Positions 1 to 10,589 are shown, numbered from the stretch's first letter. The stretch: DNA of 44,064 nucleotides from Flavobacteriales bacterium (GCA_947380375.1 CANCQX010000008.1:1-44064); one strand, 5' to 3'. The notes: generated by a model not told the origin, from the letters alone. Translations and numbers: made by a program.

Positions 1-773
1 CTAAATTTATGAAACAAGACATTATACTTTTTATACCATTTTAATAATTCAGAAACTGATTTCACTTCGATAGATTTGAATTTATCAATAGCAACAGTTA
101 TATTCCTCTCTTTTTTAATATAGTAATATATTTCTGTTATACCCATAAAACAACTCCAAAATAGTTTATGATATTTATAGTTTAAGTCATTTCCTGTCAA
201 TGCATTGCTTAAATTTTTATATTTCTCATACCAGTTTATTAATTCTTTTTTGGTTATTTCAGAATTTTGAAAGTGTTTCAATTCGTTCAATGCTGTTATC
301 GATTCATTCTTCATTGCTGTGTATACATCAGTTGGTTTAAAATTGATATATTCATCCACATATATTGAAATCTTCAATTGCTTTTTTGCTTCATCTACAA
401 CCATCTTATTTAAACTAAAACAAATACAATTATGAATGTTTTTTATTGCGCCGTTTTCTTTTAAATCTATAATAAAGTTTATATATCTAACTGATTTGTT
501 ACCGATAAAAGAAAATCCACTTTTGTTTAAGTTATTGCATTCACTAGAATTACAATTTCCTTTTTGATAAATTAAGTAATCATCTTCTTTTTTAAATTCA
601 TCAAAAACATCACTCAATTTTTGAATATAAATAGACTTACTGGTATAATCATAATACCATTTATCATCTAAGATTAACTGTAAAGCATCACAATCCATTT
701 TTGAAATTGCTTCAACTAAAGATGTTAGAATATTATCATTGAAAATTTTAGTAATTGGTTTAACTGGTTCCAT
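1..773 (-). CDS. Hypothetical protein, 3' end outside window
   Basis: An uninterrupted minus-strand reading frame runs from an ATG at 773-771 to the left edge, giving at least 257 residues. The predicted protein starts MEPVKPITKIFNDN, is rich in Lys, Asn and Ile, and has no signal peptide or membrane segment. A cysteine-containing stretch near residues 72-78 (CNSSECN) and another around 115 (HNCICF) are visible, but I recognise no domain. It follows the exonuclease gene in the same direction after 217 nt, a much larger gap than those inside the operon, so it may be a separate transcription unit of the same island or a distal operon member. The frame is real by length and by codon use like its neighbours; the function is unknown. 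Confidence 0.7.
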   Translation of the reverse strand, partial: MEPVKPITKIFNDNILTSLVEAISKMDCDALQLILDDKWYYDYTSKSIYIQKLSDVFDEFKKEDDYLIYQKGNCNSSECNNLNKSGFSFIGNKSVRYINFIIDLKENGAIKNIHNCICFSLNKMVVDEAKKQLKISIYVDEYINFKPTDVYTAMKNESITALNELKHFQNSEITKKELINWYEKYKNLSNALTGNDLNYKYHKLFWSCFMGITEIYYYIKKERNITVAIDKFKSIEVKSVSELLKWYKKYNVLFHKF

Positions 774-990
774 TTCTCTTTTTATTTATTGTTAGGCTTT
801 TTGAAAAATAAAAATATTATCTAATTAAATAATTTCCACGAAGTAGATAATATTTTGTTTTAACATAGTAAGGAAATAAAATTTGCTCAATTTTACCATT
901 TAATGCATTTACTAATTTCCTAACTGTTTATTTTCATTTTAAGCAATTATTCTTCCTAGGTTTCAAATAAGTCATTTTCTTCTGTTAAGA

Positions 991-2631
991 CTAATTATTT
1001 TCTAGATAAATTTCCCCTTTTTCATCAATATAAAATAGTGTGGTATGCCATCCAAATACTCCGAACTCATCACAATCCTCATAATTAGTAATTAGTTTAG
1101 ATATATTTGATACTGAATCCATTATTATAAATACATTATATCCATTATCGAAATCAAGATTTAAATCAAAAATATTAATCTTGAAATTTTCATTAAAAAA
1201 TAAATCACCGTTAGATTTGATTTTCCAACCTTTCCACTCATCTAATTCAATTAATTCTTTCTGATCATAATTTGTCTCCCAAAAATAGGTCGATTTATTA
1301 TATATGATTGATTTTATTTCCTTTTCAACTTCGTAATGATCTTCAAAAATCTTACCGAAGAATATGTCTTTTTCATTATTGTAAAATTGCCATGAAGAAT
1401 CTCCTTCTTTATTAATTTTTAAAAATGGCACACATGATAATGGATCAAATTCTAAAAGATTATTTTCGATAAATACTGATCCGTCTTTGTGAATGTAAAA
1501 AAGCGTAAAATAGTATTCCTCAATAACTAATTCTTCTTCAGTATCTATGAAGCCTCTAGAATCAATAGAATGGCGATAATGAGCAATAATCTTTGTAATA
1601 TTATTTTCAGAATTATAAAATTTGAATCCTTTTATTTTGCTTGTTTTTTGATTCCAACTTATCGAAAATAATTTTGGTATTTCTAAAATAAATTCGCCTT
1701 TGTAATATATTTGATCATGACCTATTAACTCCCAATCCATCCATTTATCTATCCAAAGTTCTTCATTATTATATACTGGTTTATTAAAAGTGCTCTTCCA
1801 AGGATTTATAAGATAAAATATGTTATTCCAAAGATTTTCTTCTCCTTTAATTCTTGAATTCATAACATCTAAAATGTCTTGATATTCAATCGTATGATGT
1901 TTAATTTCTAATTTTGTATTATATAATATCCATGACTCTTCACCCTCTCTATCTATTGTAAGAAATGGAACATCAAAATATTTATTTTCATTAAGCATTG
2001 AATATTCCTTAAATTTTTCTATCGTAGAATTAAAATTTGATGGTCTGTAATTTTGTAATAATTTAATGACACCTATCTTTTTCAACTCCCAAAAACACTT
2101 TGCAGTTGCTTGAATATCTGCCAAGGCATCATGAGCATCTTCGAAATCATGTTTAAATAAAAACCGATGAATTTCTTCTAGTTTTGGCCATTTATAACCA
2201 TAAGGACCACCGATTTTGCACAAATCGACAGTAGATTCCATGGTACAAATTTTCTCTTTTGAATCAAGAATGTTGTCCAATCCCATACGAATCAACTCTG
2301 ATCCTATAATTTTTTCATCGTAAGCCATATTGTGAGCAACAATAACTTTTGCTCGTTTTAAATGTATAGAAAATATTTCAAATACATCTTCAATATTACT
2401 TCCTCTCCGAGTTGCAATTTCTGCAGTAATTCCATGAATTTTGGAAGCGTCTTTTGGAATTGTGAAGCCATTTGGCTTTATTATCTCATTGCAAGAATGA
2501 ATTAAATTTCCGTCGAAATCATATACTAAATAGGCTATTTGGACTAAACGTGGCCAGTTCTCTAAATCTGTTATTGGTGCTTTCCAATTTTTGGGTAATC
2601 CAGTTGTTTCAGTATCGAAGAAAAGTATCAT
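991..2631 (-). CDS. DnaQ-like DEDDh 3'-5' exonuclease with duplicated C-terminal domain
   Basis: Residues 1-190 form a DEDDh exonuclease of the DnaQ/RNase T superfamily: DTE near the start (D6, E8), D105 in AHNMAYDE, and H167 with D172 in DAHDALAD. All five catalytic positions are present, so a metal-dependent 3'-5' nuclease acting on DNA or RNA ends is expected. Residues 221-391 and 401-546 are two copies of one unrecognised domain. Each begins VPFL-I--EG--SW, has a central D-W-W motif and ends TLFYI--G---EN. The gene is last in the tight part of the operon, 42 nt after the large helicase. The family includes PolIII epsilon and Cas-associated nucleases, but this domain arrangement is unfamiliar to me. 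The exonuclease call is secure; the role in defence is inferred from position. Confidence 0.85.
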   Translation of the reverse strand: MILFFDTETTGLPKNWKAPITDLENWPRLVQIAYLVYDFDGNLIHSCNEIIKPNGFTIPKDASKIHGITAEIATRRGSNIEDVFEIFSIHLKRAKVIVAHNMAYDEKIIGSELIRMGLDNILDSKEKICTMESTVDLCKIGGPYGYKWPKLEEIHRFLFKHDFEDAHDALADIQATAKCFWELKKIGVIKLLQNYRPSNFNSTIEKFKEYSMLNENKYFDVPFLTIDREGEESWILYNTKLEIKHHTIEYQDILDVMNSRIKGEENLWNNIFYLINPWKSTFNKPVYNNEELWIDKWMDWELIGHDQIYYKGEFILEIPKLFSISWNQKTSKIKGFKFYNSENNITKIIAHYRHSIDSRGFIDTEEELVIEEYYFTLFYIHKDGSVFIENNLLEFDPLSCVPFLKINKEGDSSWQFYNNEKDIFFGKIFEDHYEVEKEIKSIIYNKSTYFWETNYDQKELIELDEWKGWKIKSNGDLFFNENFKINIFDLNLDFDNGYNVFIIMDSVSNISKLITNYEDCDEFGVFGWHTTLFYIDEKGEIYLENN

Positions 2632-2673
2632 GTTGTTTTTTATAAACGTGTTTTATTCATCTAATTTTTTATT

Positions 2674-5600
2674 TCATTTATTCCCAATCACCGAATACAA
2701 CCTCAAAAATTCCTCCCAAACTTTTTTCTCTATTTCTTCAACTTGTTTCACTTCAAGATTACTTTTCAATTCCAAACCAGCCATTTTAACAAATGACTTG
2801 AATGAAAACAATTCGTTTGAAGAAGACAATTCCGATAGCATAAAAGAATCAGATGCAGGTGGTATTAACATGGATTCATTGAAACTAGAACCTCCCATTA
2901 TTTCCGTTACACTTTTCTCTGAAATTGAAATTTTACCAAACTCCTCTTGAAAACATGCCAAATAAAGTGATAAGTAATTATCAATGTTTGGAGTATTGCT
3001 ATTCGTCAAAAACCAGATCAATCGCTCCATTGAGTTTTTTGCCTGGATTAATCCCGTATCAATATTATTTGCGTTAGCGATTAGAAGTAGTTTCTTAACC
3101 GTTGCAGCATATTTTTTTGACTCAACAGACAATTCATCAAAGCACTCCTCTTCTTTATTGCTTTCGAAGCGCTTCATATCATCCCAAGATAAGGACCACG
3201 AATACATATTTGGGGAAGAATTTATTGCTTTTCGTATTTCGAGATCTTCGTAAAAACGCATGTGCTCTTTCGAAGCGTGATAACGATACCCATCTAAATA
3301 AACGACCACCTCTTTGTAGGCTATTAACTCGTTTGTATCTTCTATTGTTTCGCCATTACGGACAATTGAAGAGCAATTTATAACAAAATCTGCTCTCGTG
3401 TTTTTTTCTATCCCATGAATTTCTCCTAAAGTTACTTGAGGTGTAATTGTAAGATATATTATATCCTCATTTTTGGGCAATCCAATTTGGTAACACGTTA
3501 TTCCGTTGTCTTTAAATGATTTAAATGAGTATTTTTCATCGTCTTTGCGTTCTACGAATTTTTTCAACGCCATCGGAAATTTCTTTTCCAATTCACTTTC
3601 TTCAATCATTCCACTTTCGGTAAGTGACGAAATTCCTTGACTTACTGGCTCCCAATCTTTTGCAGATAAAACAATCTTTGAAAACAAGTCTTCCGCTGCG
3701 CTTCTGCTTAATGACTGTCTAATGTATTGATTCGAATATGACAAAATACAGCGATAACAACCGTCTTTCCCCTCTGATTTGCAAGAACAAGTCCTTATTG
3801 TATCGTATGCTTGTGTAAGAAGTTGAGTGAATTCAGTCGTGTCAAATAATTTTTGTAGATATCCTGTTCCACCTGGAACAGTGTCATACATTACCAAGTA
3901 CCTATCAAATCTTTCGTTTACAGCGTTAAACTCTGAATAAAATTCAAAAGCAATGTGATCCGGATTTCCTTTGTAGTATTTTTTTAAGCCCAACTCAAGT
4001 CCTACCTTGAACATTTCTTGTGTGGCTTCATTCTCAAATTCTTGGACTGGAAGTAATATTTTAATCGCCTCCGTTTGCATCTGTCTATACAAATAAACCT
4101 CTTCAAAAACTGCAAGTGAATCCTTTTTATCAGAATAATCAATGTCTTTATGCTTGCAATAGCCGTAGTGGAATTTTTTATCAAATTGAAGAACCTCTCT
4201 TGGTTTTGGTGTCGATTTACCACAATTCTTACAAGTAACAAAACCGTGACGAGGAACATCTTCAATTTGATTAATCGTTAAGTGATTCGAGGTCTGTAAA
4301 TTGATACCTAAATTTACTTTAGTTAATTCAACATCCTTAACATACTCAATTCCAAAAGGAATGGATTTCATACCCCAGGTACCTTCAATCGAATTAGGAT
4401 TAAAGTTAAAATGAGTTGAAATCATATAATTCTTTTGGTCTCGCTCATCTTTGGAATCTTTCAATGCCGATTTATTGCTCGAATTGACTGATTTAACAGA
4501 ATGCATTCGTGCAAATTTATGTTTGTTCGATGCCGCATTCCATGATTCGTGACCGCATTTAGGACAAGTGCCTTTTTCTGTTACTTTAATTTCTTCTTCT
4601 AAATGGTCACAATTGGAACAAAAACGCATTGTTGTAAGACTTGATTTCTCGCCAAACCAATCATATGTGTTGAGACCTGAGATTTCTAATTTATTCCCTT
4701 GACTGTAAAAGAAATTATCTGGCGCATATTCTTTCAATGCTGCTGAAGCAGAGCGAACGATTTCATAACTTTTTGTTATTGGCTCTTGCTCGGCACCTTC
4801 TGGTTTAAAACCATACACTTGAGCATTCAATGTCACTCCCGTTTCTGGAAACGCATAATTTGGAAGCACCCCTTCATTGGTTAAAAATTCAATGATTTGT
4901 CTGCCTTGAATGGACTTTTTTAATATCCAAATGCTCTTCTTCTCTTGTTCAAGTATTTTGCGCTCATCATCTTCTTTTCCAAGATTCTTGTCTTTTATTA
5001 CCTGCTCAATTTCTTTTTCCTTATCCAAAAGGAAGAATATTTCTTTTTTTAAATCCTCAAATACACTTCTAAGGCGTTTTGCAAAAGAACTATCAAAATC
5101 TCCCTCCAATGACTTTCTTATAGAATCCTCAAGAGATTGATCTATTTGCCCCTTATACAAACTGAAAAAACGATCAAGAATAGCAACATCTTTAACAATG
5201 AATGCCACCAGTCGATTGACAAAAAAAGCAATGTCAGTTGTACTGTTGGCTATTAAATTTAAATCAGTAATACGGTTTGGAATTTGGTTTGACGCTGGGT
5301 TTGACTTCGTCCAAGTGTCAAAACAATACGCTGTAAAATGTCTTGATAGAATATCTTTTGCATTTAGAAAACAGCCTGGAGTATTAATATCTCCTTGCAT
5401 CATTTCCATCGGTTCTTGATAGTAAAATAAATCGTGTGCTTTATTTTGAGCAAATGTCTCAATCAGTGCTGTCCCAGATGAACGACCTGCACGACCTATT
5501 CGTTGCAAAAAGTTTGAAGTAAGTGGCGGGACACTCGTGTTGATTGCCGTATTTAAGGAGCCAATATCAATCCCCATTTCCAATGTTGACGTTGCAACTA

Positions 5601-8600
5601 ATACATTGAGTGAATTGTAATTTGGCCTATTTTTAAAATCATCTTCTACATTCTCTCTAACTTGTCTTTCCAATACTCCAGTATGTTCTGAAGCAAAAAT
5701 ACGAGGTGAGTTTGTGCGATTATAAACTAAATTATAATAGTTCAATTTCTTTTTTGGGGAAAGAACATATTTTCCAGTGCAACGATAATCCATGCAAACA
5801 GATCCTTCCAATAGGTTATCAGTCGAATGAACTTGAACAGAAGAAGAACATTGATTACATTCAAAAGAAATCACTTCATTTCCTACCTTAATTTTGGAAG
5901 GATTTATCGCGAAATTTTCACCTTCTTTGGATGTATTAACATCTATTAAATCTTGTTCAGATAAAATTTTGAATAACTCTTCGTAAAACTCATTAATCAT
6001 TGCTGTATTTGAAGGAACAAGTTCAAAGGATTTTACAAAATAAGTATGGAACCAATTTGTTGTTTTAGCAAAAGTTGAATCTAAAACATTTTTTGTTTTT
6101 CCATTGGTACAAACCAATTTGGGGATTCTTGAATTTCTCTCGAAATACGTTCTATTCAAAAAATGACGTGAATCACGAGACCAGTTTAAATTAAAGAATG
6201 ACAAATCCTCTTGTCTAAACTTATTTAGGTACGGATGATTCAATGCACCACGAATCCGCATACGATGCAATAATATATTCAAAAATTGAACGAATGAAGA
6301 TTCTTCTACAACTTCCATATTGTTAGATTTCATCCAATCAAACATAGCTGTAAAGGCCATTTTCAATTCATCCAAATCAAATGAAACCGCAGAAGAACCA
6401 GTTTTTTCAAGCGTACGACCTATTTGAGCATTATAACCAAACTCCGATAAGACCTCCCAATAAACACGTAGATCAAATTCAGTTTCGAACTTTTTTGAGA
6501 ATTGTTTGGTTTGCTCATTCCGATACATTTCCACATCTGATTTCCCAATGTAATCCGAAGGAAAGAAACGCTGAAAATACGCATCCAATTGGCCATTGCC
6601 TGTTGGGTCAGCATGCGATTTCCAATAATTGATGAAGGTTTCTGAAAGTGTATCTAAGTCTATAGGTTTTCCAATATCATTAATGATTTTTTGAAGAGAA
6701 GAACGAAAAGTAAATCGGTAGTTTCGCGCTTGAACAAAACCGGCTTGATGCGCTGCATCTTGAACTCCATTGGTAAATTCTAAAACTTTACGGTATTGCT
6801 CTCCTCTTTTGTCCAAATCAGATGATAATACCTGACTTACAGAAACCGAGTTTAACGTAGCAATTCTTGTCCCAATAATACTTAAGGTATTCTGGGTGTT
6901 ACACTCTGGGCAAACATGAATTGATTTTTGATCTTTTACTTTTCTGTACCCTAAAACATGAAGGTAATTAGGGGTGTCGGCATCTCTGAATTTGAGATCT
7001 ACTTGATGAACATAAGGTGCTATTCCTTCACCGTCAAAGTCTTCTACAGCTTTGTGTTTTTCCGTCGCTGTATTTATGAAATAGATATTCTTATGATTGG
7101 TAAAATAATGTTCATAAATACCGTTAGGATCTCCCTCGAATTTATCGCGATTATCATGTTTTATAGCCATCCATCCGCTGGCGCCGCATTCTCTGCAAAA
7201 ATAAGGTGGTAAAGCAATATTATCGTCTTCTAAGGATATCTTGTCCTTCCAAGTGAATGACGGTTCGGCTGAAAATTCACGAAGTAAACCACTTAATTCT
7301 CTTACCCAAATTTGTATTTGTAGGAATAGAAAAGGAATCTTTCCCTTTTCATCTATTTTTGCTTCTGCAATTAACGCCAAAATGGAGGTTATCACTTCTT
7401 CTTTTGGGGAGTATCTATTTACCTCATCCATTAAAGGCAAGGAAGCATATCCTGGATTTATTGCATTCAATCGATCAATTAATTCTGTTATTGGAAGAAT
7501 GGATTTAGAACATATATCGCATAAGTCTTTTACGATTTTCAATTGCTTCAGTTGATCTGCAAGGTCTTTGGGTAAAATATCATCTGGTAATTGCCATAAT
7601 TTCTTTTGACGGATAATGTAATCCAGGTAATTTTCATTTATTCCCAATCGACTTTGCTGTAATCCAACAATTCGAGGAATAAATGTATCCAATTGGGTAT
7701 CTGGAATCGTAAAAAATTGATCGGCACTTAATCGATGTTCAACAATTACTGAATCTACATCAAATGTTTCTCCAAATACACTCGAAGCATATTCTGTCAG
7801 TAAGCGCGTCGAATCTGCCCCTTTACCAATTGTTGCTGAAGTTCCAACTGGACATAATTGTCCTTGTGGAATATTCAATTTAAGTTTCAAACGGCGTATT
7901 AAGTTCGCAACATCGGTTCCTTGAGCACCATCATAGGTATGTAATTCATCCAGAACCAAAAACTGCAAAAGAGTTGGATCTTCAAAATTGAATTTCCATA
8001 AATTGTGAAATTGATGTCGCAACAACCCATAATCCAACATTTTAAAGTTGGTTAGTAATATATCTGGTGGATTTGTTAAAATTTCATCCCGATTCTCAAT
8101 GATATGGGAGTCACCCATTGTTTTAGGGAACTTCGCTTTGTCTTTTCCTTCACCAATAAACAACCCAGCAGTTACATTATCCTTCAACAATGGATCATTG
8201 TAAATAATTTCCGCCAAACGTTTGGCTTGATCGGTAGCGAGGGCATTCATCGGATAAAGAATGATTACTTTAATCCCTGCTTTCCCTTTATTCTTATAAC
8301 AATAATCCAAAATTGGATATAGGAATGATTCGGTTTTCCCAGAACCCGTACCAGTTGTCAATAAGGTAGGTTCTGGTTTATGTCCATTTTCTGATGTGAG
8401 ACGTTGGAAGGCTTGAAATTGATGTTTGTACGGCGATAATTTTGGTTTTATTTGAAGTGGGATTTCCTCTCCACCCGTTTCCGTTTCAAAAGGTAATTTC
8501 AATGAAATATAGGGACCTTTGAAAATACCATCCGTTGGACTTTCAATAAAGTCGTAGAATGCCTTAGAAACAGCCTTTTCCTTAAAATCAAAGGTTGCTT

Positions 8601-8655
8601 TGAGGTACTCAATAATCGATTGTTTGACTTCGTAAGCCTGTTGTAGTGGGAGCAT
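2674..8655 (-). CDS. Giant DEAD/DEAH helicase with DUF1998/MZB domain and Vsr-like C-terminus (DruE/DrmAB-like)
   Basis: This 1993-residue SF2 helicase shows Walker A GTGSGKTE near residue 105, DELH near 235, SATIG near 273, motif V (TSTLEMGIDIG) near 1025 and motif VI (QRIGRAGR) near 1053. Between and after the helicase lobes are several Cys pairs of zinc-ribbon type (CRECG ~490, CPEC ~585, CSNC/CPKCG ~1345-1370, CKNCG). A DUF1998/MZB module with PGGTGYL and the Cys cluster CSC...CYRC lies near 1610-1635. The last ~350 residues contain ADFVI...VVVYLDGYRYH...D-EIRK...WSLSWDD (~1760-1820), the pattern of Vsr/MTES_1575-type nuclease folds. Length and layout match DruE of Druantia and a fusion of DISARM DrmA with DrmB. 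It abuts the 640-residue protein with no gap. Expected to translocate on or remodel nucleic acid; nuclease activity is inference. Confidence 0.85.
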   Translation of the reverse strand: MLPLQQAYEVKQSIIEYLKATFDFKEKAVSKAFYDFIESPTDGIFKGPYISLKLPFETETGGEEIPLQIKPKLSPYKHQFQAFQRLTSENGHKPEPTLLTTGTGSGKTESFLYPILDYCYKNKGKAGIKVIILYPMNALATDQAKRLAEIIYNDPLLKDNVTAGLFIGEGKDKAKFPKTMGDSHIIENRDEILTNPPDILLTNFKMLDYGLLRHQFHNLWKFNFEDPTLLQFLVLDELHTYDGAQGTDVANLIRRLKLKLNIPQGQLCPVGTSATIGKGADSTRLLTEYASSVFGETFDVDSVIVEHRLSADQFFTIPDTQLDTFIPRIVGLQQSRLGINENYLDYIIRQKKLWQLPDDILPKDLADQLKQLKIVKDLCDICSKSILPITELIDRLNAINPGYASLPLMDEVNRYSPKEEVITSILALIAEAKIDEKGKIPFLFLQIQIWVRELSGLLREFSAEPSFTWKDKISLEDDNIALPPYFCRECGASGWMAIKHDNRDKFEGDPNGIYEHYFTNHKNIYFINTATEKHKAVEDFDGEGIAPYVHQVDLKFRDADTPNYLHVLGYRKVKDQKSIHVCPECNTQNTLSIIGTRIATLNSVSVSQVLSSDLDKRGEQYRKVLEFTNGVQDAAHQAGFVQARNYRFTFRSSLQKIINDIGKPIDLDTLSETFINYWKSHADPTGNGQLDAYFQRFFPSDYIGKSDVEMYRNEQTKQFSKKFETEFDLRVYWEVLSEFGYNAQIGRTLEKTGSSAVSFDLDELKMAFTAMFDWMKSNNMEVVEESSFVQFLNILLHRMRIRGALNHPYLNKFRQEDLSFFNLNWSRDSRHFLNRTYFERNSRIPKLVCTNGKTKNVLDSTFAKTTNWFHTYFVKSFELVPSNTAMINEFYEELFKILSEQDLIDVNTSKEGENFAINPSKIKVGNEVISFECNQCSSSVQVHSTDNLLEGSVCMDYRCTGKYVLSPKKKLNYYNLVYNRTNSPRIFASEHTGVLERQVRENVEDDFKNRPNYNSLNVLVATSTLEMGIDIGSLNTAINTSVPPLTSNFLQRIGRAGRSSGTALIETFAQNKAHDLFYYQEPMEMMQGDINTPGCFLNAKDILSRHFTAYCFDTWTKSNPASNQIPNRITDLNLIANSTTDIAFFVNRLVAFIVKDVAILDRFFSLYKGQIDQSLEDSIRKSLEGDFDSSFAKRLRSVFEDLKKEIFFLLDKEKEIEQVIKDKNLGKEDDERKILEQEKKSIWILKKSIQGRQIIEFLTNEGVLPNYAFPETGVTLNAQVYGFKPEGAEQEPITKSYEIVRSASAALKEYAPDNFFYSQGNKLEISGLNTYDWFGEKSSLTTMRFCSNCDHLEEEIKVTEKGTCPKCGHESWNAASNKHKFARMHSVKSVNSSNKSALKDSKDERDQKNYMISTHFNFNPNSIEGTWGMKSIPFGIEYVKDVELTKVNLGINLQTSNHLTINQIEDVPRHGFVTCKNCGKSTPKPREVLQFDKKFHYGYCKHKDIDYSDKKDSLAVFEEVYLYRQMQTEAIKILLPVQEFENEATQEMFKVGLELGLKKYYKGNPDHIAFEFYSEFNAVNERFDRYLVMYDTVPGGTGYLQKLFDTTEFTQLLTQAYDTIRTCSCKSEGKDGCYRCILSYSNQYIRQSLSRSAAEDLFSKIVLSAKDWEPVSQGISSLTESGMIEESELEKKFPMALKKFVERKDDEKYSFKSFKDNGITCYQIGLPKNEDIIYLTITPQVTLGEIHGIEKNTRADFVINCSSIVRNGETIEDTNELIAYKEVVVYLDGYRYHASKEHMRFYEDLEIRKAINSSPNMYSWSLSWDDMKRFESNKEEECFDELSVESKKYAATVKKLLLIANANNIDTGLIQAKNSMERLIWFLTNSNTPNIDNYLSLYLACFQEEFGKISISEKSVTEIMGGSSFNESMLIPPASDSFMLSELSSSNELFSFKSFVKMAGLELKSNLEVKQVEEIEKKVWEEFLRLYSVIGNK

Positions 8656-10578
8656 TTATTGATTATAATTTTTAAAAAAATCTTTGAGTTTTTTAATTTC
8701 TGATTCAGAATCAAACATTGCTTTTCGGGAGAAAGGTTCATATTTAAACTGATTTTCTAATTTACCGAAGGATATCAATTCAGTCTTGTCAGGAAATATT
8801 TTCTCCATGAATTTGGTCCATAATTCAATTTTCTCCTTGTTTTCGTATTTACTATTTAAATAATCTGTCAGAAACGCTTCCTCAAAAATCTGTATTGTTA
8901 TTACATTACTTTTGACTGTTGGATTTTGCTCACCATCATCTTCTGAATTTTGAACTACTAAGTCATCAGTTTCTGAAGGTGTTATTTCTGATAAAGCAGA
9001 ATTAGACATTGATGGATTAATTTTCTTCACTGTTGTTTTGGGTAAATTCCCTTTTCTAGACTTTTTTAAGGGTATAACAGGATCTTTCACCAAGTTATTT
9101 ATTTCATCGTTCTTTTGATTATTTGAAGTAGCAATGATTTCTGCCTTTTTATCCAGTTCAGTTTCTTCGATTTCGTTATTATTGATTAACTCATTATTTT
9201 TAGAATTTTGATATTCTGTTGATGGTTCCGAAAGTTCAGGGTTACTCTCTTGTTGATCGGAGTTTTCATTCTCCTTTTTTGTTAAATCATCCGAATCCTT
9301 CAAATCAACAATAGTAGCTACTTCGGAATTATCAAATAGATCTAATTCAATAGTTTTTCCTATTTCTATTTCTTCATTCTTGTACTCTGAAATGTTTGGT
9401 GTGGAAGAAGATTGTAATTCATTAACAGATGTATGACTTTGAATTTCCATACTGATTCGTTCGTTCTCCAACTCTTTTTCGTGCTGTTTTTGTTTTTCAA
9501 TTGCAGATTCAACTCTTTTACGATTTTCTACTTCAGCATTTAATTTACTTCGGGTTGATTTGAGCAACGGAGCATTTGAAATTCTATGTAATCCCTCATA
9601 GATACTTTCAATTGAATAAGTGAAACCAAGCATTGCTAGAACAATGGCAGCACTTTGTTTATCATCATAAATTAGGTCTTCAATTTCATTATTTAATAAC
9701 TCTACATTATTGTCATGTTTATTGAGAAATGATTTAAAAGCAAGAAAGAAATAAGAGACCTTGAAAACATCGACCCCGCTGTATTCTTTTGAAATTATAT
9801 CTACCATTTTCTCAATACTCGATTTTAGCTCAACATCTACAATTGAATTAAAATCGGAATATGATTTCAAATAGGAAGGACTGTTTATCTTGGATTTATA
9901 TTTAATACTTGACTTATAAAAATGGCCATTGGTAAAAACCTCCTCCGCTTTGCCCAAATATTTTATTGCAATTACTCCTATTTTACAGATATGCTCTATG
10001 TTTCCTTCTGGAATGTATGATGGAGTCTTATTGTACGCAATTAGATGATCAAGAAAAGTATCAAATATTTGTGGCTTTACTTTATCAAGTAGGTTCTTTT
10101 CGACAGATGATTCTATTGATAAAATTGTATCCTTTTTTATATATTGAACCAAATTATAATGTTCAAGTAATTTTGCAGCCGCTGACTTTCTAAAATCCAT
10201 TGAACGACTAATTTTTATTGCTTCAATTACATTTTCAAAAACAGGTTGTTCTAAAATAAAATCCTCGCTAATTTTTCCATCAAGAAGTTTGAGTCCAATA
10301 TCCGTAAGTGGATAAATACATTGAATTGAATCAAATGAAATCAAAATGCCATTTTGAATATTCATTTTGCTCTTTTCTATTTCTAATAAGATGATTTCAT
10401 GGTCTTGCTCAAACAAAGGCATCGCTTTATCAAATAATTCAATCAATCTATTTAAATCATTGGTAAGCATACCTTTTAGGGCATCAGTTGACTTGTCAAT
10501 TAGTTGGTTAACATCAACCCTAATTTGATTGTACTTATATAAATAAGTGAACTTGGTTCTTTCTATCGCTAATATCAT
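8656..10578 (-). CDS. Hypothetical operon protein with long disordered middle segment
   Basis: I do not recognise this 640-residue protein. Residues 1-350 look alpha-helical and folded. Residues ~350-530 are low-complexity, rich in Glu, Ser, Asn and Lys with a coiled-coil-like KQKQHEKELENER stretch at the start, and are probably disordered. The last ~85 residues form a compact C-terminal domain beginning ITIQIFEEAFLTDYL. It has no signal peptide or transmembrane helix, so it should be cytoplasmic. Its stop codon touches the start of the giant helicase gene, so the two are probably translated together and may bind each other. A scaffold or adaptor in which two domains are tethered by a linker is plausible but is inferred from architecture only. 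Confidence 0.8.
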   Translation of the reverse strand: MILAIERTKFTYLYKYNQIRVDVNQLIDKSTDALKGMLTNDLNRLIELFDKAMPLFEQDHEIILLEIEKSKMNIQNGILISFDSIQCIYPLTDIGLKLLDGKISEDFILEQPVFENVIEAIKISRSMDFRKSAAAKLLEHYNLVQYIKKDTILSIESSVEKNLLDKVKPQIFDTFLDHLIAYNKTPSYIPEGNIEHICKIGVIAIKYLGKAEEVFTNGHFYKSSIKYKSKINSPSYLKSYSDFNSIVDVELKSSIEKMVDIISKEYSGVDVFKVSYFFLAFKSFLNKHDNNVELLNNEIEDLIYDDKQSAAIVLAMLGFTYSIESIYEGLHRISNAPLLKSTRSKLNAEVENRKRVESAIEKQKQHEKELENERISMEIQSHTSVNELQSSSTPNISEYKNEEIEIGKTIELDLFDNSEVATIVDLKDSDDLTKKENENSDQQESNPELSEPSTEYQNSKNNELINNNEIEETELDKKAEIIATSNNQKNDEINNLVKDPVIPLKKSRKGNLPKTTVKKINPSMSNSALSEITPSETDDLVVQNSEDDGEQNPTVKSNVITIQIFEEAFLTDYLNSKYENKEKIELWTKFMEKIFPDKTELISFGKLENQFKYEPFSRKAMFDSESEIKKLKDFFKNYNQ

Positions 10579-10589
10579 GATGTTAATTT

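Noticed and set aside
2591-3383. Plus-strand open frames antisense to the giant helicase and exonuclease genes
   Set aside because: They mirror strongly coding minus-strand sequence, have no recognisable domain and no start context. The same holds for the other antisense frames under the large genes.
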